A stretch of 64,000 nt of DNA. It comes from Alphaproteobacteria bacterium (GTDB lineage Bacteria; Pseudomonadota; Alphaproteobacteria; Rhizobiales; JAKIUO01). Positions 10,261-19,288 of this stretch are shown one piece after another. The first letter of the stretch is position 1; every line of letters starts with the position of its first letter. The stretch covers positions 39,333 through 103,332 of the forward strand of contig JAJRPI010000018.1 in assembly GCA_024280895.1 (NCBI GenBank). The letters run 5' to 3'. Both the position numbers and the translations under genes were made by a program. The notes beneath the pieces are model-generated. The model ran no database searches and was not told the origin of the DNA. It saw nothing but the letters and a program-made list of their open reading frames with translations.

Positions 10261-11724
10261 TTGGACAACATCACCCGTCGTGCCTTTGTCAAGGCTGGGG
10301 TCAAGGCTGGTGCCATGGCGGCATTGGTCGCGGCCGTGCCTTCGCTGGCATTCGCGAAAGCTGGTAAAACGCTCAATGATGCCAGCGGTCTTAGTTCAAC
10401 AAAGATCCGTAAACATATCATCGTCAATCGACAAAGCGACCAGCAACTGATTGCGCTACTGCGCCAGGAGCTGAAAACGGCGGCGGCTGAAAAACGGCCC
10501 GTTGTTGCAAGCGCGGCGCGCCATTCCATGGGAGGGCAATCGCTGGCTGATGATGGCACCGCCATTACCCTTGGGCGGGCCAATATGGAGCTGGATGAAA
10601 AGGCAGGCACGGTTCGGGTGAGTGCTGGTATGCGCTGGCACCAGCTGATCGCAGCACTTGATCCAAAAGGTTTTTCCCCCGCTGTCATGCAATCCAATTC
10701 GGACTTTGGTATCGCCAGCACATTTTGCGTCAATGCGCATGGCTGGCCGGTGCCCTATGGACCGTTTGGCAGCACGGTGAATGCGGTGCGCATGATGATG
10801 TATGATGGAACCATTCTGACTTGTAGCCCTAGCGAGAACGCTGATCTGTTTTCGCTCGCAATGGGGGGCTATGGACTATTTGGCATCTTGCTTGATCTTG
10901 AATTGAAGGTCGTTAAAAACCGCCTGATGAAGCCCACCCTCGCGAAGCTGTCATCTGGCATGTTTGCAAAGCATTTCGTGAGTGAGGTGCTCGATCCAAA
11001 GGTCACGATGGCCTATGGGCGCCTTGATGTGACGCGGGACCGTTTTTTCGAGAGCGCGTTGGCCGTAAGCTATCGTGCCCAGCCAACGCCGGATGAGGGC
11101 TTGCCCAAGGTGGATGACTGGAGCCTCATGTCTTATTTTTCGCGCAAGGTTTATCGCGCGCAAATTGGCTCGGAACGGGCCAAGAGATTGCGCTGGACAA
11201 TGGAAACCAGCGTTGGGCCGATGCTGTATTCGGGCATTGCAACCCGCAATACGCTGATGGCCGAACCGGTGGTCAATCTCGCCGGTGATGATGCGTCGCG
11301 CACCGATATATTGCACGAATATTTCGTTCCTCCTCATCGCTTGTCGCAATTCATCACCGCGTGTCAAAAAATAATACCCCCATCCGATCTGGAGTTTCTC
11401 AATGTCACCTTGCGTTATGTAGGGGCTGACAAGCAGAGTGTACTTGCCTATGCTCCCGAACCAAGGATCGCTCTTGTGATGTCTTTTTCTCAAAAACGTA
11501 CCCAAAAAGGTGAGCTTGAAATGCGCCGGGTCACAAGGGCCTTGATCGATGCCGCCTATCAGGCCGGCGGCAGCTATTATTTGCCTTATCGTTTACATGC
11601 CACGAACAAACAGTTGCAAGAGATCTATCCAAGGGTTCGTGAATTTGCAGCACGCAAGCGCCATTTTGATCCAGGTCTGTTGTTCCGCAACAATATGTGG
11701 GATCATTATTTTTCAGATCTTTAG
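10261..11724 (+). CDS. Tat-exported FAD-binding oxidoreductase (PCMH-type)
   Basis: The frame opens at a GTG (10246), but the TTG at 10261 has GAAGGA seven bases upstream and gives a compact twin-arginine signal (ITRRAFVKAG ... LVAAVPSLAFA). The mature protein has a PCMH-type FAD fold: PVVASAARHSMGGQS, ITLGRANMELDEKAGTVRVSAG, and NAHGWPVPYGPFGSTVNAVRMM. The C-terminal part (YYLPYRLHAT ... DPGLLFRNNMW) resembles aldonolactone-oxidase relatives. It should oxidise a small alcohol or lactone in the periplasm; the substrate is unknown. It is the first of four genes on the plus strand with short gaps or overlaps, probably one operon. Confidence 0.82.
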   Translation: MDNITRRAFVKAGVKAGAMAALVAAVPSLAFAKAGKTLNDASGLSSTKIRKHIIVNRQSDQQLIALLRQELKTAAAEKRPVVASAARHSMGGQSLADDGTAITLGRANMELDEKAGTVRVSAGMRWHQLIAALDPKGFSPAVMQSNSDFGIASTFCVNAHGWPVPYGPFGSTVNAVRMMMYDGTILTCSPSENADLFSLAMGGYGLFGILLDLELKVVKNRLMKPTLAKLSSGMFAKHFVSEVLDPKVTMAYGRLDVTRDRFFESALAVSYRAQPTPDEGLPKVDDWSLMSYFSRKVYRAQIGSERAKRLRWTMETSVGPMLYSGIATRNTLMAEPVVNLAGDDASRTDILHEYFVPPHRLSQFITACQKIIPPSDLEFLNVTLRYVGADKQSVLAYAPEPRIALVMSFSQKRTQKGELEMRRVTRALIDAAYQAGGSYYLPYRLHATNKQLQEIYPRVREFAARKRHFDPGLLFRNNMWDHYFSDL

Positions 11725-11787
11725 GCTGAATGATCGCCAGCGTGACACGGGCATGATGCTGGAGCCATTTATAATCAGGAGAAAAAT

Positions 11788-12201
11788 ATGCGGACATTTG
11801 CGCTCATCTACGCCCTGCTGCTTGCCGGGGCCGCAGCTCTCAATTATGTGCCTGGCATCACAGATGCCGAGGGCAGGGCTTTTGGTATTTTTGCCCTTGA
11901 TATTTACGATGATTTACTGCATTTGACTTCGGCTTCCTGGGCCGTGGTAGCCGCGTTAATATCGCGATCGTCTTCAAGGTTTTTTTTGCAGGCTTTTGGG
12001 ATATTATATCTGGCCGACGGTTTATTGGGAATGGCGACCGGGTCGGGGTATCTCGATCTTGGTATTATCACTTATGGCGTGCAGAATTTACCAATGAGCT
12101 TCAAGCTGATGGCCAATGCGCCTCATATAGCGCTTGGTGGCGTGGCGGTGATTGCCGGGTTTGCGTTTGGTCGCTCAAATGATCAGGTGGCCATGTCATG
12201 A
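11788..12201 (+). CDS. Four-helix membrane protein (DUF4383-like)
   Basis: A 137-residue protein with about four hydrophobic segments (LIYALLLAGAAALNY, LHLTSASWAVVAALI, FLQAFGILYLADGLLGM, IALGGVAVIAGFAFG). The pattern DLLHL followed by FGILYL..GLLG resembles DUF4383 proteins, which have no assigned function. The stop overlaps the next start by four bases (ATGA), so the two are translationally coupled. A membrane partner for the upstream oxidoreductase is a guess from position only. Confidence 0.65.
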   Translation: MRTFALIYALLLAGAAALNYVPGITDAEGRAFGIFALDIYDDLLHLTSASWAVVAALISRSSSRFFLQAFGILYLADGLLGMATGSGYLDLGIITYGVQNLPMSFKLMANAPHIALGGVAVIAGFAFGRSNDQVAMS

Positions 12202-13286
12202 GCTCGCAGCGTGGTAAGTTTGCCCGTTGGCTCAGGCGCATTGGCGTGGCTTTTTTGGTGCTTACATTGCTGGCACTGGCTCCGGTTATCTGGGTTGAAA
12301 CGGCCTGTTATGCCAACAAGAATGTTACGGACGGGTTTCAATCAAGATTGCCCAGGAGTGCTCAGCGCGAGGAGGTCAATTCCTATTTGACTTATCCAGA
12401 ATGGTCGATTGTTCATGCCTATCAGGACCTGGCCTTTGTATCGAAGGCTGGCAGCCCGAGCGATTTTTCCTATCTTGCCAGCGTTGGTGGCTATTGGCGC
12501 AACCTTTGCAATATTGTTGGCTACGCCTCGGCGCGCAGCAAGGTATCTGGCGAATACCGAGCCATGTTGCATATCATTGGTGTGAGTTTTAGTGCTGAGA
12601 TGGTCGTCAAGGGAGTATATGAAAAAACAATCGGGCGTTTTACCGCCTGGTTACGCGGCAAAGACAAAACCCCTGAAGATCAGTTCGCGCAAAAAGTTGC
12701 CGATGAATATGCCGCTTTTTTGCATCAAACACCGTGGTATGAATTTCCGTTTGGCCGCCGTCTGGGGCAGTTCTGGTCCACGACACCGTTTGGTATGAGC
12801 CATTTCATTCGGCGCGTAGAACGACGGGTTGCTCTTACCCTTGAATATGGTGGTAAAGCCATCTATGCGCAGGTCATCGGGGCGCTGGCTGGTGCGGTTC
12901 CAGCGCCGCTTTCCATACAAAGTATTGTCGTGGGGGCCGATCCGGCCATTGTTCCGGGCGTAAAAATCATCAAAAGGTTAAGCCAGGGAGAGGTCGTGAT
13001 CGAGACGCCGCGCTATGCGAAATTTACGGTCATCATGGGGGAATTGGCCAGAGCTGGTATCGTGTTTCGTGAGATTGCTGGCAATGATGATATCATGGTT
13101 GCACTGCTGGTGCCACGCCAGAGCACTTTCCAGCATCCAGGCATGAGCGAGCTTATGTCTGTGGCGGTGGCGTTCAAGCCCGGCTGGAGGCGGTTGATGG
13201 TCAATGTAAAAGTTGGTTCGCTGGCGGATTTGTTGGAAAAATCCCGCGCGCAAGGTGTGCAAGTCGAGCATGTCTATGACTATTGA
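12198..13286 (+). CDS. Membrane-anchored protein of unknown function
   Basis: I do not recognise this 362-residue protein. It has one N-terminal membrane anchor (IGVAFLVLTLLALAPVIWVE) and a long soluble part that should face the periplasm. Notable segments are YLTYPEWSIVHAYQDLA near residue 65, a proline/aromatic-rich WYEFPFGRRLGQFWSTTPFG near 180, and a basic C-terminus. The tight coupling to the genes on both sides (ATGA overlap upstream, 17-base overlap downstream) argues for one operon with the FAD oxidoreductase. Confidence 0.6.
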   Translation: MSSQRGKFARWLRRIGVAFLVLTLLALAPVIWVETACYANKNVTDGFQSRLPRSAQREEVNSYLTYPEWSIVHAYQDLAFVSKAGSPSDFSYLASVGGYWRNLCNIVGYASARSKVSGEYRAMLHIIGVSFSAEMVVKGVYEKTIGRFTAWLRGKDKTPEDQFAQKVADEYAAFLHQTPWYEFPFGRRLGQFWSTTPFGMSHFIRRVERRVALTLEYGGKAIYAQVIGALAGAVPAPLSIQSIVVGADPAIVPGVKIIKRLSQGEVVIETPRYAKFTVIMGELARAGIVFREIAGNDDIMVALLVPRQSTFQHPGMSELMSVAVAFKPGWRRLMVNVKVGSLADLLEKSRAQGVQVEHVYDY

Positions 13287-13629
13287 GCGAGCGGCAAATA
13301 AACCTGGAGTGGGCCGCTTTATGGCCGGTCTGGCATTCATACTTGCCGTCTGGTTCGTTACCCTTGCGATGGTGCCGCGTCTGCTTGATGAACCCGGCCA
13401 ATATATCCTCATTGGTCCCCAGCGCACAGGAATTGAAGCGCTTGCTGCAACAGATGTCCTGTTTGTTGGTAGCGGGCGTGGTTATATTCAGATTGAAACC
13501 TCGTCAAAAGGTACGCTCTCGCAGCTCTATGGCGCGGGGGCCTGGTTGATATTGCCAGCCTCCAATGGTGGCTGCTTAAGTCTGCGCGATGGGCAAAAGC
13601 TGGTGCAAGGCTCCCGAAATTCGCAATAG
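13270..13629 (+). CDS. Small membrane-anchored protein of unknown function
   Basis: About 119 residues if the ATG at 13270 is used; ATG 13276 is also possible. One transmembrane helix (FMAGLAFILAVWFVTLAMV) near the N-terminus is followed by a short soluble domain with a cysteine (ASNGGCLSL). It overlaps the end of the previous gene in another frame. No family is recognised. It closes the operon that starts with the FAD oxidoreductase. Confidence 0.5.
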   Translation: MSMTIERAANKPGVGRFMAGLAFILAVWFVTLAMVPRLLDEPGQYILIGPQRTGIEALAATDVLFVGSGRGYIQIETSSKGTLSQLYGAGAWLILPASNGGCLSLRDGQKLVQGSRNSQ

Positions 13630-13682
13630 GGGAGGTATTCACAAACAACATGATTTATCATGCATATTTCACCCATCCAATG

Positions 13683-13710
13683 AAAAAGCGAGGCCCGAAT
13701 GGAGCCTCGC
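13683..13710 (-). terminator. Rho-independent terminator, second of a tandem pair
   Basis: On the minus strand GCGAGGC and GCCTCGC form a 7-bp GC stem (13704-13710 with 13688-13694) followed by five T (13687-13683). The same stem sequence is used by the fccB terminator at 17224-17252. It lies beyond a first terminator at 13844. Confidence 0.7.
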
Positions 13711-13843
13711 AGATTCTTGTTCTGGAAAAGTAATTGTCTGCTTTCAATGGGTTCGGCATAATGGGGCCCCGCTGCTTGGACGGCCAGGTTATTTTTTTGA
13801 AGCTAATATTTGTTGGCAGAAATTACGTGACTTGATTGTTCGG

Positions 13844-13874
13844 AAAAAAAGGGCGCTCAAATGAATGAGCGCCC
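13844..13874 (-). terminator. Rho-independent terminator after the DsrE-like gene
   Basis: On the minus strand GGGCGCTCA (13874-13866) pairs perfectly with TGAGCGCCC (13859-13851) and is followed by seven T (13850-13844). It is 130 bp past the stop of the DsrE-like gene and should end the transcript of that gene. A GA-rich simple repeat (13943-13958) lies between gene and terminator. Confidence 0.85.
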
Positions 13875-14003
13875 TTAGGTCACATATGATGGTCAGTGCA
13901 TTATTGGTTTTGTATAATTTCTTTTCCTCGTAAGTCTTTTAGTGAGAGAGAGAGAGAAAGGAACCACTAACTTTCATATGTAATTAGATTGAGGTAACCG
14001 CCA

Positions 14004-14486
14004 TCAAGGTCTGATATAGGCGTATCCTTCAGCCTGAAGCTTTGCCAGTTCAGCAACACCGCTTGGAACGATATCTGCTTTGCTGACATCATACAGATCT
14101 TCTTCATAGTTTATTTTTTTGCCGCGCAAGGTATTGGCGCAGACATTGAATTTAACGCCTTGTTGTTTTAGGCCATCGATCTTTGCTGTAATGACATCCG
14201 TCGCATTACCATATTTTAGTTTTGTATTTTTAAGGGCATCTGGTTCGAGCACTAATGAAAGTCCCTTGCCGTGCATAACCACTTTTAGGTCGAGATTGTC
14301 TTTGCCCACAGCATTAATATGATTTTGTATGTTGCGCAGGGCACCAGCTTGCGCTTTTGGATTATCATAGTTGATATGATAGACGACTTTTTGTTTGCCA
14401 TAGCCTTGCTGAGCTAAAACACTTTGCGTCCCCAACAGGGCGAACGCCATAAACAAAGATGCGGCTAATGTTGATATTTTCATCAT
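14004..14486 (-). CDS. Periplasmic DsrE-like protein
   Basis: A signal peptide (STLAASLFMAFALLGTQSVLA) precedes a DsrE/DsrF-like domain of about 130 residues: VVYHINYDNPKA, LRNIQNHINAV, LDLKVVMHGKGL, and a conserved cysteine in FNVCANTLRG. Exported DsrE-like proteins are common next to sulfur-oxidation genes and are thought to handle sulfane sulfur or persulfides; the exact role is unproven. The start has AGGAGA seven bases upstream. It lies downstream of a TtrRS-like sensor and the FccAB genes, on the same strand, and has its own terminator. Confidence 0.85.
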   Translation of the reverse strand: MMKISTLAASLFMAFALLGTQSVLAQQGYGKQKVVYHINYDNPKAQAGALRNIQNHINAVGKDNLDLKVVMHGKGLSLVLEPDALKNTKLKYGNATDVITAKIDGLKQQGVKFNVCANTLRGKKINYEEDLYDVSKADIVPSGVAELAKLQAEGYAYIRP

Positions 14487-14577
14487 GCTTACTTCTCCTA
14501 TGATTTCCTAGGAGAAAAGATTACGAGATTCAAGAGAGATAAAAAATTGTGTGTTTCCCATAGGTGGGTACGGGTAT

Positions 14578-15201
14578 TTACCTATTTGGCGTGAGACTGA
14601 GGACCAGTTTCATCAAGTCCTGAAGGGAAGTCGCCATTGTTTTATCCATGATATTTGCACGGTGAACTTCAACGGTTTTGTCGGCTATGCCAAGTTGCAA
14701 GCCGATGTCTTTGTTTGTGTTGCCAGCGACGATGAGATCGAGAACTTCATATTCGCGAGGCGTTAGCTTGTCTAGTCGCTCTTGTTGATTGGTTTTGTAT
14801 TGGCGTTTTTTAGTAGTTTTTGCATTTAATTTCATGGCCTTATTAATCAGGTCGATGAGCCTTTGATCGTTGAAGGGCTTTTGGATGAAATCCAGCACAC
14901 CATCTTTCATGGCGCGGACAGCCATATCAATATCTCCATGAGCTGTCATGATAATGACTGGTAAATCTGGATATTCTTTGGCAAGAATAGATTGCAATTC
15001 CAATCCGCTCAGCCCTGGCATACGGACATCGACGAGCACGCAGCCATTATCGCTGGTATTTATTTCGGTTAGAAAATTTTCTGCACTATGAAACAGTTCA
15101 ATCGATAGATTGACCGAGTTCAGGAGAAAACGCACACTTTTGGCAAATTCAATATCGTCGTCGATGACAAAAACACTCTGTTTGGTTGCTTTATTGATCA
15201 T
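14578..15201 (-). CDS. FixJ/TtrR-family response regulator
   Basis: An N-terminal receiver domain has the acidic pocket VIDDD, the phosphorylation site in CVLVDVRMPG, the TAHGDIDMAV segment and the conserved lysine in IQKPF. A LuxR-type helix-turn-helix follows (LTPREYEVLDLIVAGNTNKDIG ... KTVEVHRANIM). The ATG directly follows the TAA of the sensor kinase gene, with GGAGAG upstream, so the pair is co-translated. By analogy with TtrR it should activate sulfur genes, most likely the neighbouring fcc genes and the DsrE-like gene. A partly palindromic GGTACGGGTATTTACC at 14567-14582 is a possible binding site. Confidence 0.92.
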   Translation of the reverse strand: MINKATKQSVFVIDDDIEFAKSVRFLLNSVNLSIELFHSAENFLTEINTSDNGCVLVDVRMPGLSGLELQSILAKEYPDLPVIIMTAHGDIDMAVRAMKDGVLDFIQKPFNDQRLIDLINKAMKLNAKTTKKRQYKTNQQERLDKLTPREYEVLDLIVAGNTNKDIGLQLGIADKTVEVHRANIMDKTMATSLQDLMKLVLSLTPNR

Positions 15202-17022
15202 TTACTCTCCTGTTGGCAGGCTGAAGCAAAACTTTGTTCCTTGCGGACTACTCGACTCGATCCATAACTGGCCCCCGTGGCTTTTGATAATGAAGCAGCT
15301 TATCGACAGGCCCAAGCCCATGCCTTCCTCTTTGGTTGACACAAAGGGGTGAAATATCTTGTTTTGTATTTCACTTGTAATGCCCGGTCCGTTGTCATTT
15401 ATGGAGACAAGTATCCCAGTTTCATTGTGCATGGACGTCTCGATGATGATGTGCCGTTTTTCATCAATGGTATTACGCATCGCTTCAATGCCATTGCCAA
15501 CGAGATTGAGCAACACCTGTTCTAATTGAATTGGATCGACCAGCACAGATGGCAAGCCTTCACATAACTCAATCGCCAGCGTTGTATGGTTGTTTCTCAA
15601 ATTGAATTCGAGGAGATCAACAACATCACGCACAATATCATTGACGTCCAGTTTTTTTCGTTCACGCTTGTTCTCGCGCATTGTATCGCGCAACCCGCTG
15701 ATGATTTTTGATGCCCGGTTTGCCTCACTTGATACGCGTTCGAGAATTTCCAGTATTTCATTTTTGTCGTTATTGCCGTCACGCAACCTGCGGATACAAC
15801 CCGTTGCGTAATTCATAATTGTTGCCAGTGGGTGATTGAGTTCGTGTGCGATACCAGATGCGAGTTCTCCCATTGAGTTCATCTCTGCGACGCGTGACAG
15901 CTCGGCTTGCCGATAGCGTGCTATTTCTTCGGCGCGCTGGCGTTCAGTAATCTGGTTCGCCAGCTCCTTATTCGTTAGTGATAATTCACGTGTTCGTTTT
16001 TTGACCAGAACCTCTGCCCGCGTGGACCAGACAATCATCATGATCAGCCCCATCAAGGTAAGAGCAAGCCAGTGACCATATTGGTTGACTATCCTTGAAA
16101 CAGTGATCTTGCCGCGTTCAGCATATGGGGCGATACGCAGTTCTTTAAACAAGTCGTGAACGGGCTGATAGTCGAGGGGAACGGTCCAGCCGGAATAGTT
16201 TCCAGCTTTGGCTGCGATGCCGTCTGCTGGCATGCTTAGTAGTGCAATGGCCACTTTTTGAGAAAGTTCTTCTTTTGTTGTTTTGAGTTTTGCAAAAGGC
16301 CATTCGGGGTAAAGTTTCGTTGTGACCTGGAGATGGAACCCTTCGTGTTTTGCCGGCTCCAGGGTTTTAAAGTCGGAAAGTTTGATTTTTCCTTCTGCCG
16401 CCATGTTTTCAAGTGTGCCAGTGCGAAATGTACCAGCGTCAACCAGCCCATCGCGCACGGCATAAGCCACGCCATCTTGAGGAAAATTGCTAAATGTCAG
16501 TTCAGAAAAATCATTGAACGGATCAATGTTTCTCTCTTTCAATTTACGCCATGCCATCTGAAAGCCGCCAAACCCCATGCGCTTGACGCCCATAAAGCGT
16601 TTGCCGCGAAGGTCGGAGAGGTTAGTGAGGTCGTGGCGGTCACTGCGTGTAAAAATGACCGCGCCGAAAACATTCGTTTTGGCAATATTGGAGGGAGCGC
16701 GTTTGGTGGCGATCCGACTGATGCCGTAGGGCGTCTCCAAGGTCACATAATGACCGGTATTGGTCAAAATGAAATCAATTTGACTAAGGGCAACGGCGTT
16801 GTTCAGTTCCTTGTGAGAATAGGGCGTGATTTCAAATTTATAACCTTTGATTTGGTTTGAGAGATAGCGGGCTGTTGGCTGCCAGCTCTTCAGGCATATA
16901 TCGTGACCGCGAAAAGCGAGGACGCCAATCTTGACAATCATCTCTTGTGCCTTGACCAGGCGAACAACCATGAGGGTGACGATGAGAATAACAAAAACAA
17001 TAAGAGCTTTTTTTCTGACCAT
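15202..17022 (-). CDS. TtrS-like sensor histidine kinase with periplasmic binding domain
   Basis: The N-terminus has a membrane segment (ALIVFVILIVTLMVVRLV), then a PhnD-like substrate-binding domain of about 270 residues (IGVLAFRGHDICLKSWQPTA ... GVKRMGFGGFQMAWRKL), as in TtrS, the tetrathionate sensor. A second membrane segment lies at about residue 320, followed by a coiled coil and a kinase core. H-box: GIAHELNHPLATIMNYA; N-box: NLVGNGIEAMRN; G-boxes: NDNGPGI and GMGLGLSI. The neighbours suggest it senses an oxidised or intermediate sulfur compound such as tetrathionate or thiosulfate; the ligand is inferred from context. Confidence 0.9.
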   Translation of the reverse strand: MVRKKALIVFVILIVTLMVVRLVKAQEMIVKIGVLAFRGHDICLKSWQPTARYLSNQIKGYKFEITPYSHKELNNAVALSQIDFILTNTGHYVTLETPYGISRIATKRAPSNIAKTNVFGAVIFTRSDRHDLTNLSDLRGKRFMGVKRMGFGGFQMAWRKLKERNIDPFNDFSELTFSNFPQDGVAYAVRDGLVDAGTFRTGTLENMAAEGKIKLSDFKTLEPAKHEGFHLQVTTKLYPEWPFAKLKTTKEELSQKVAIALLSMPADGIAAKAGNYSGWTVPLDYQPVHDLFKELRIAPYAERGKITVSRIVNQYGHWLALTLMGLIMMIVWSTRAEVLVKKRTRELSLTNKELANQITERQRAEEIARYRQAELSRVAEMNSMGELASGIAHELNHPLATIMNYATGCIRRLRDGNNDKNEILEILERVSSEANRASKIISGLRDTMRENKRERKKLDVNDIVRDVVDLLEFNLRNNHTTLAIELCEGLPSVLVDPIQLEQVLLNLVGNGIEAMRNTIDEKRHIIIETSMHNETGILVSINDNGPGITSEIQNKIFHPFVSTKEEGMGLGLSISCFIIKSHGGQLWIESSSPQGTKFCFSLPTGE

Positions 17023-17223
17023 GAGAGATATCCAGATGAGAGCGATTTTAGCTATTCTAGATAATTTTCAGTCGTTATGACGTTTTTTATCGATATTAGA
17101 TTAAATGGTTTTCAGTATCAGTGTGAAATTATCTTGATCATCAAGAGAGCGCCAAAATAATGAGATGAGATCGCCAGACGGACCATATGATCAACGTGGC
17201 GCGCACAGTAGGATTTCACCCAC

Positions 17224-17252
17224 AAAAAAAGCGAGGCCCAGTTGAGCCTCGC
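17224..17252 (-). terminator. Rho-independent terminator after fccB
   Basis: On the minus strand GCGAGGC (17252-17246) pairs with GCCTCGC (17237-17231), followed by seven T (17230-17224). It is 50 bp past the fccB stop. On the plus strand the stem is followed by TTCTTTATT, so it may also work weakly in the other direction. Confidence 0.88.
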
Positions 17253-17301
17253 TTCTTTATTATTCTAAACCGGGACATTCGCTAGGAAGGTCCCTTAGCT
17301 T

Positions 17302-18621
17302 CTAGCCAAAGATATCATTGGTGATATTCTTGTACCAGCTGTGAGCATAGGTTTCTTCACTGGCAAGCACACTTGGTGATGCTTTGCTTGGGGTCAGACC
17401 ACCAGAAACTTTCTGTACTTTTGAACCATCTTCCTTGAGACGGTAAACAGCAGCAACAGAGAAGCCATAGCCAGGTCCTGCAATGGAATAACAGGTATTG
17501 ACATAAGCTGGTACCGGTGCGTCTTTGCCGGCCAGAGAAGCAGCAACGGCAGCAGCCGCAACTTTTGCTTCGGAGTTGGCAGCATAACCAGATTTTGGCA
17601 GACCTTTGGCAGCCGCACTATCACCAATGACATAAATGTCTTTGTGGATGGTGCTCTCGAAGGTGCGCAGATTAACCGGGCACCAGTCGCCTTTGGTGAG
17701 ACCAGCTGCAAAAGCAATTTTACCAGCTTTTTGAGCAGGGATGATGTTGAGAACGTCACCATTTTCAGTACCAAAACCGGTTTCGATTGATTTGCCGGCC
17801 ACATCGACTTTAACGATTTTATTATCGTCGGAGCCTTTTGGAGTGCCGCGCCAGACGATCATGCCGTCATCGGAACCTTCTTTAAAGCCATAGAGCTTGC
17901 CCCATGCCTGTTTGAACAGACCAAATTTGGAGAACTTGCCTTTTGGATCAAGGATAAGAACTTTTGATTTTGGTTTGTGCTTTTTGAAGTAGCCTGCAAC
18001 CTGTGCAGCCCGCTCATATGGTCCTGGAGGACATTTGAACGGATTGGGAGGAGGAGCCATCAGGAAGGTTCCACCATCCTTCATTTCTTCAAGCTGCTTG
18101 CGAAGCATGGCAGTTTGGGCGCCAGCATTCCAGGCATGAGCGATGGTGCCAGAAGCAGCTTCGTCATATCCAGGTGTTGATTCCCATTTGAAGTCGATAC
18201 CAGGGGAGACGATGCAACGATCATAAGCGATGCTTGCGCCACCTTTGGTGGTGATCTTCTTGGCTTTGGCATCAATGCCGGTGACATAGTCGTGAACGAC
18301 TTTCACACCATGTTTGGCAAGGCCGCCATAGCCGTGACCGATGCTGTCGATCCCTTTGCCGCCGCCAATCACATAGACGTTGGACAAATAGCAAGTGTAG
18401 TAAGTCTTATTGGGCTCAATAAGGGTTACATTAATGCTGGGATCGGCACGTTTCAGATATTTGGCAGCTGTTGCGCCACCAGTTCCGCCGCCGACAATCA
18501 CAACATTTTTCTTGCCGTGAGCTGCGCCTAGCACGATGCTTGGCATGGCAATAGTGCCAGCTGCTGCCGTTGCAGCACCCGCTGAGCGGATGAAGCTTCT
18601 GCGGTTCATTTTCTTACTCAT
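17302..18621 (-). CDS. fccB: Flavocytochrome c sulfide dehydrogenase, flavoprotein subunit
   Basis: This FAD enzyme oxidises sulfide to sulfur or polysulfide in the periplasm and passes electrons to its cytochrome subunit. A twin-arginine signal (NRRSFIRSAGAATAAAG) is followed by the FAD-binding motif VVIVGGGTGGATAAKYL. The cysteine in YYTCYLSN matches the residue that links FAD covalently. The redox-active pair is visible as FKCPPGPYERA and DWCPVNLRTFES. A C-terminal dimer/cytochrome contact domain (SIAGPGYGFSVAAVYRL) is complete. The gene follows fccA by 31 bp and ends in a strong terminator. SoxF is the same family; no other sox genes are in the window. Confidence 0.94.
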   Translation of the reverse strand: MSKKMNRRSFIRSAGAATAAAGTIAMPSIVLGAAHGKKNVVIVGGGTGGATAAKYLKRADPSINVTLIEPNKTYYTCYLSNVYVIGGGKGIDSIGHGYGGLAKHGVKVVHDYVTGIDAKAKKITTKGGASIAYDRCIVSPGIDFKWESTPGYDEAASGTIAHAWNAGAQTAMLRKQLEEMKDGGTFLMAPPPNPFKCPPGPYERAAQVAGYFKKHKPKSKVLILDPKGKFSKFGLFKQAWGKLYGFKEGSDDGMIVWRGTPKGSDDNKIVKVDVAGKSIETGFGTENGDVLNIIPAQKAGKIAFAAGLTKGDWCPVNLRTFESTIHKDIYVIGDSAAAKGLPKSGYAANSEAKVAAAAVAASLAGKDAPVPAYVNTCYSIAGPGYGFSVAAVYRLKEDGSKVQKVSGGLTPSKASPSVLASEETYAHSWYKNITNDIFG

Positions 18622-18652
18622 TTTTATAGTTCTCCTATTTCAAAGGTGCTGC

Positions 18653-19288
18653 TTACTGCTGAGAGGCGTAATAAGCCATCAGCTCGTCAAAGGCAGCATC
18701 ACCACCCTTAGTGTGGAGTTTCATGACCTTCTTCTTCATCTTTCTGGTCATTGGGCGTTTACCAGCAATGAAATCAGCCATGGTTGATTTTAGATAATGT
18801 GTCCACTGACCAGCCAGGCGGCCTGTGTCATCATCTACATCGGTACCACCATCTTCATGACATTTTTCGCAGTTTTTTTCGTGCAACTTTGCGCCTTTGG
18901 CAGCTTTTGCCTTGTCATAGCTCTGTTTTGCAGGGACAAATGGTTTGCCACCGAAATAAGTAGCCATCTTTTTGACCTCATCGCCTGTATAGCCTTTGGC
19001 AATGCGGCCCATGATGGTTGAGGGGATTTCACCCGATTTGAAGCCTTTCATCAGTTCGACGAAATATTCTGATGACAAACCTGCAATTGTTGGCGTTCCA
19101 GGTCCACCACTGGCACCATCGGTACCGTGACATCCTGCACATGTGTTAGCCAATGCCATTCCACTGGCGCCCATCAATGTCTTTGGAGCCATTTTCTTTT
19201 TCGCATGTTTGGCAGCCATCGCAGCGCTTGACATTCCAAATGCCAGACCAGCAACCAGTAGTATACGAGTTATGGTTTTTATGACCAT
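18653..19288 (-). CDS. fccA: Di-haem cytochrome c subunit of flavocytochrome c
   Basis: The ATG at 19288 is preceded by AGGAAA eight bases upstream and begins a clean signal peptide (ITRILLVAGLAFGMSSAAMA). Two class I haem c sites are visible, CAGCH and CEKCH, with candidate distal methionines at STIMGRIAKG and RPMTRKM. The layout matches the di-haem FccA/SoxE family. It would accept electrons from FccB and pass them to a soluble cytochrome or terminal oxidase. It is the first gene of the fccAB pair; its promoter should lie just beyond 19289. The protein is lysine-rich. Confidence 0.9.
   Translation of the reverse strand: MVIKTITRILLVAGLAFGMSSAAMAAKHAKKKMAPKTLMGASGMALANTCAGCHGTDGASGGPGTPTIAGLSSEYFVELMKGFKSGEIPSTIMGRIAKGYTGDEVKKMATYFGGKPFVPAKQSYDKAKAAKGAKLHEKNCEKCHEDGGTDVDDDTGRLAGQWTHYLKSTMADFIAGKRPMTRKMKKKVMKLHTKGGDAAFDELMAYYASQQ

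Noticed and set aside
13943..13958. GA dinucleotide repeat
   Set aside because: Too short to be a convincing phase-variable tract, and it lies in untranslated sequence between a gene end and its terminator.
16258..16860. Open frame of 200 codons on the plus strand
   Set aside because: Antisense to the TtrS-like kinase gene, which has clear domains; no start signal is seen.
17126..17145. CTTGATCATCAAG, resembling an FNR/FixK box
   Set aside because: The half-sites are too close together (TTGAT-C-ATCAA instead of four spacer bases), and it lies between a terminator and the kinase start without other support.
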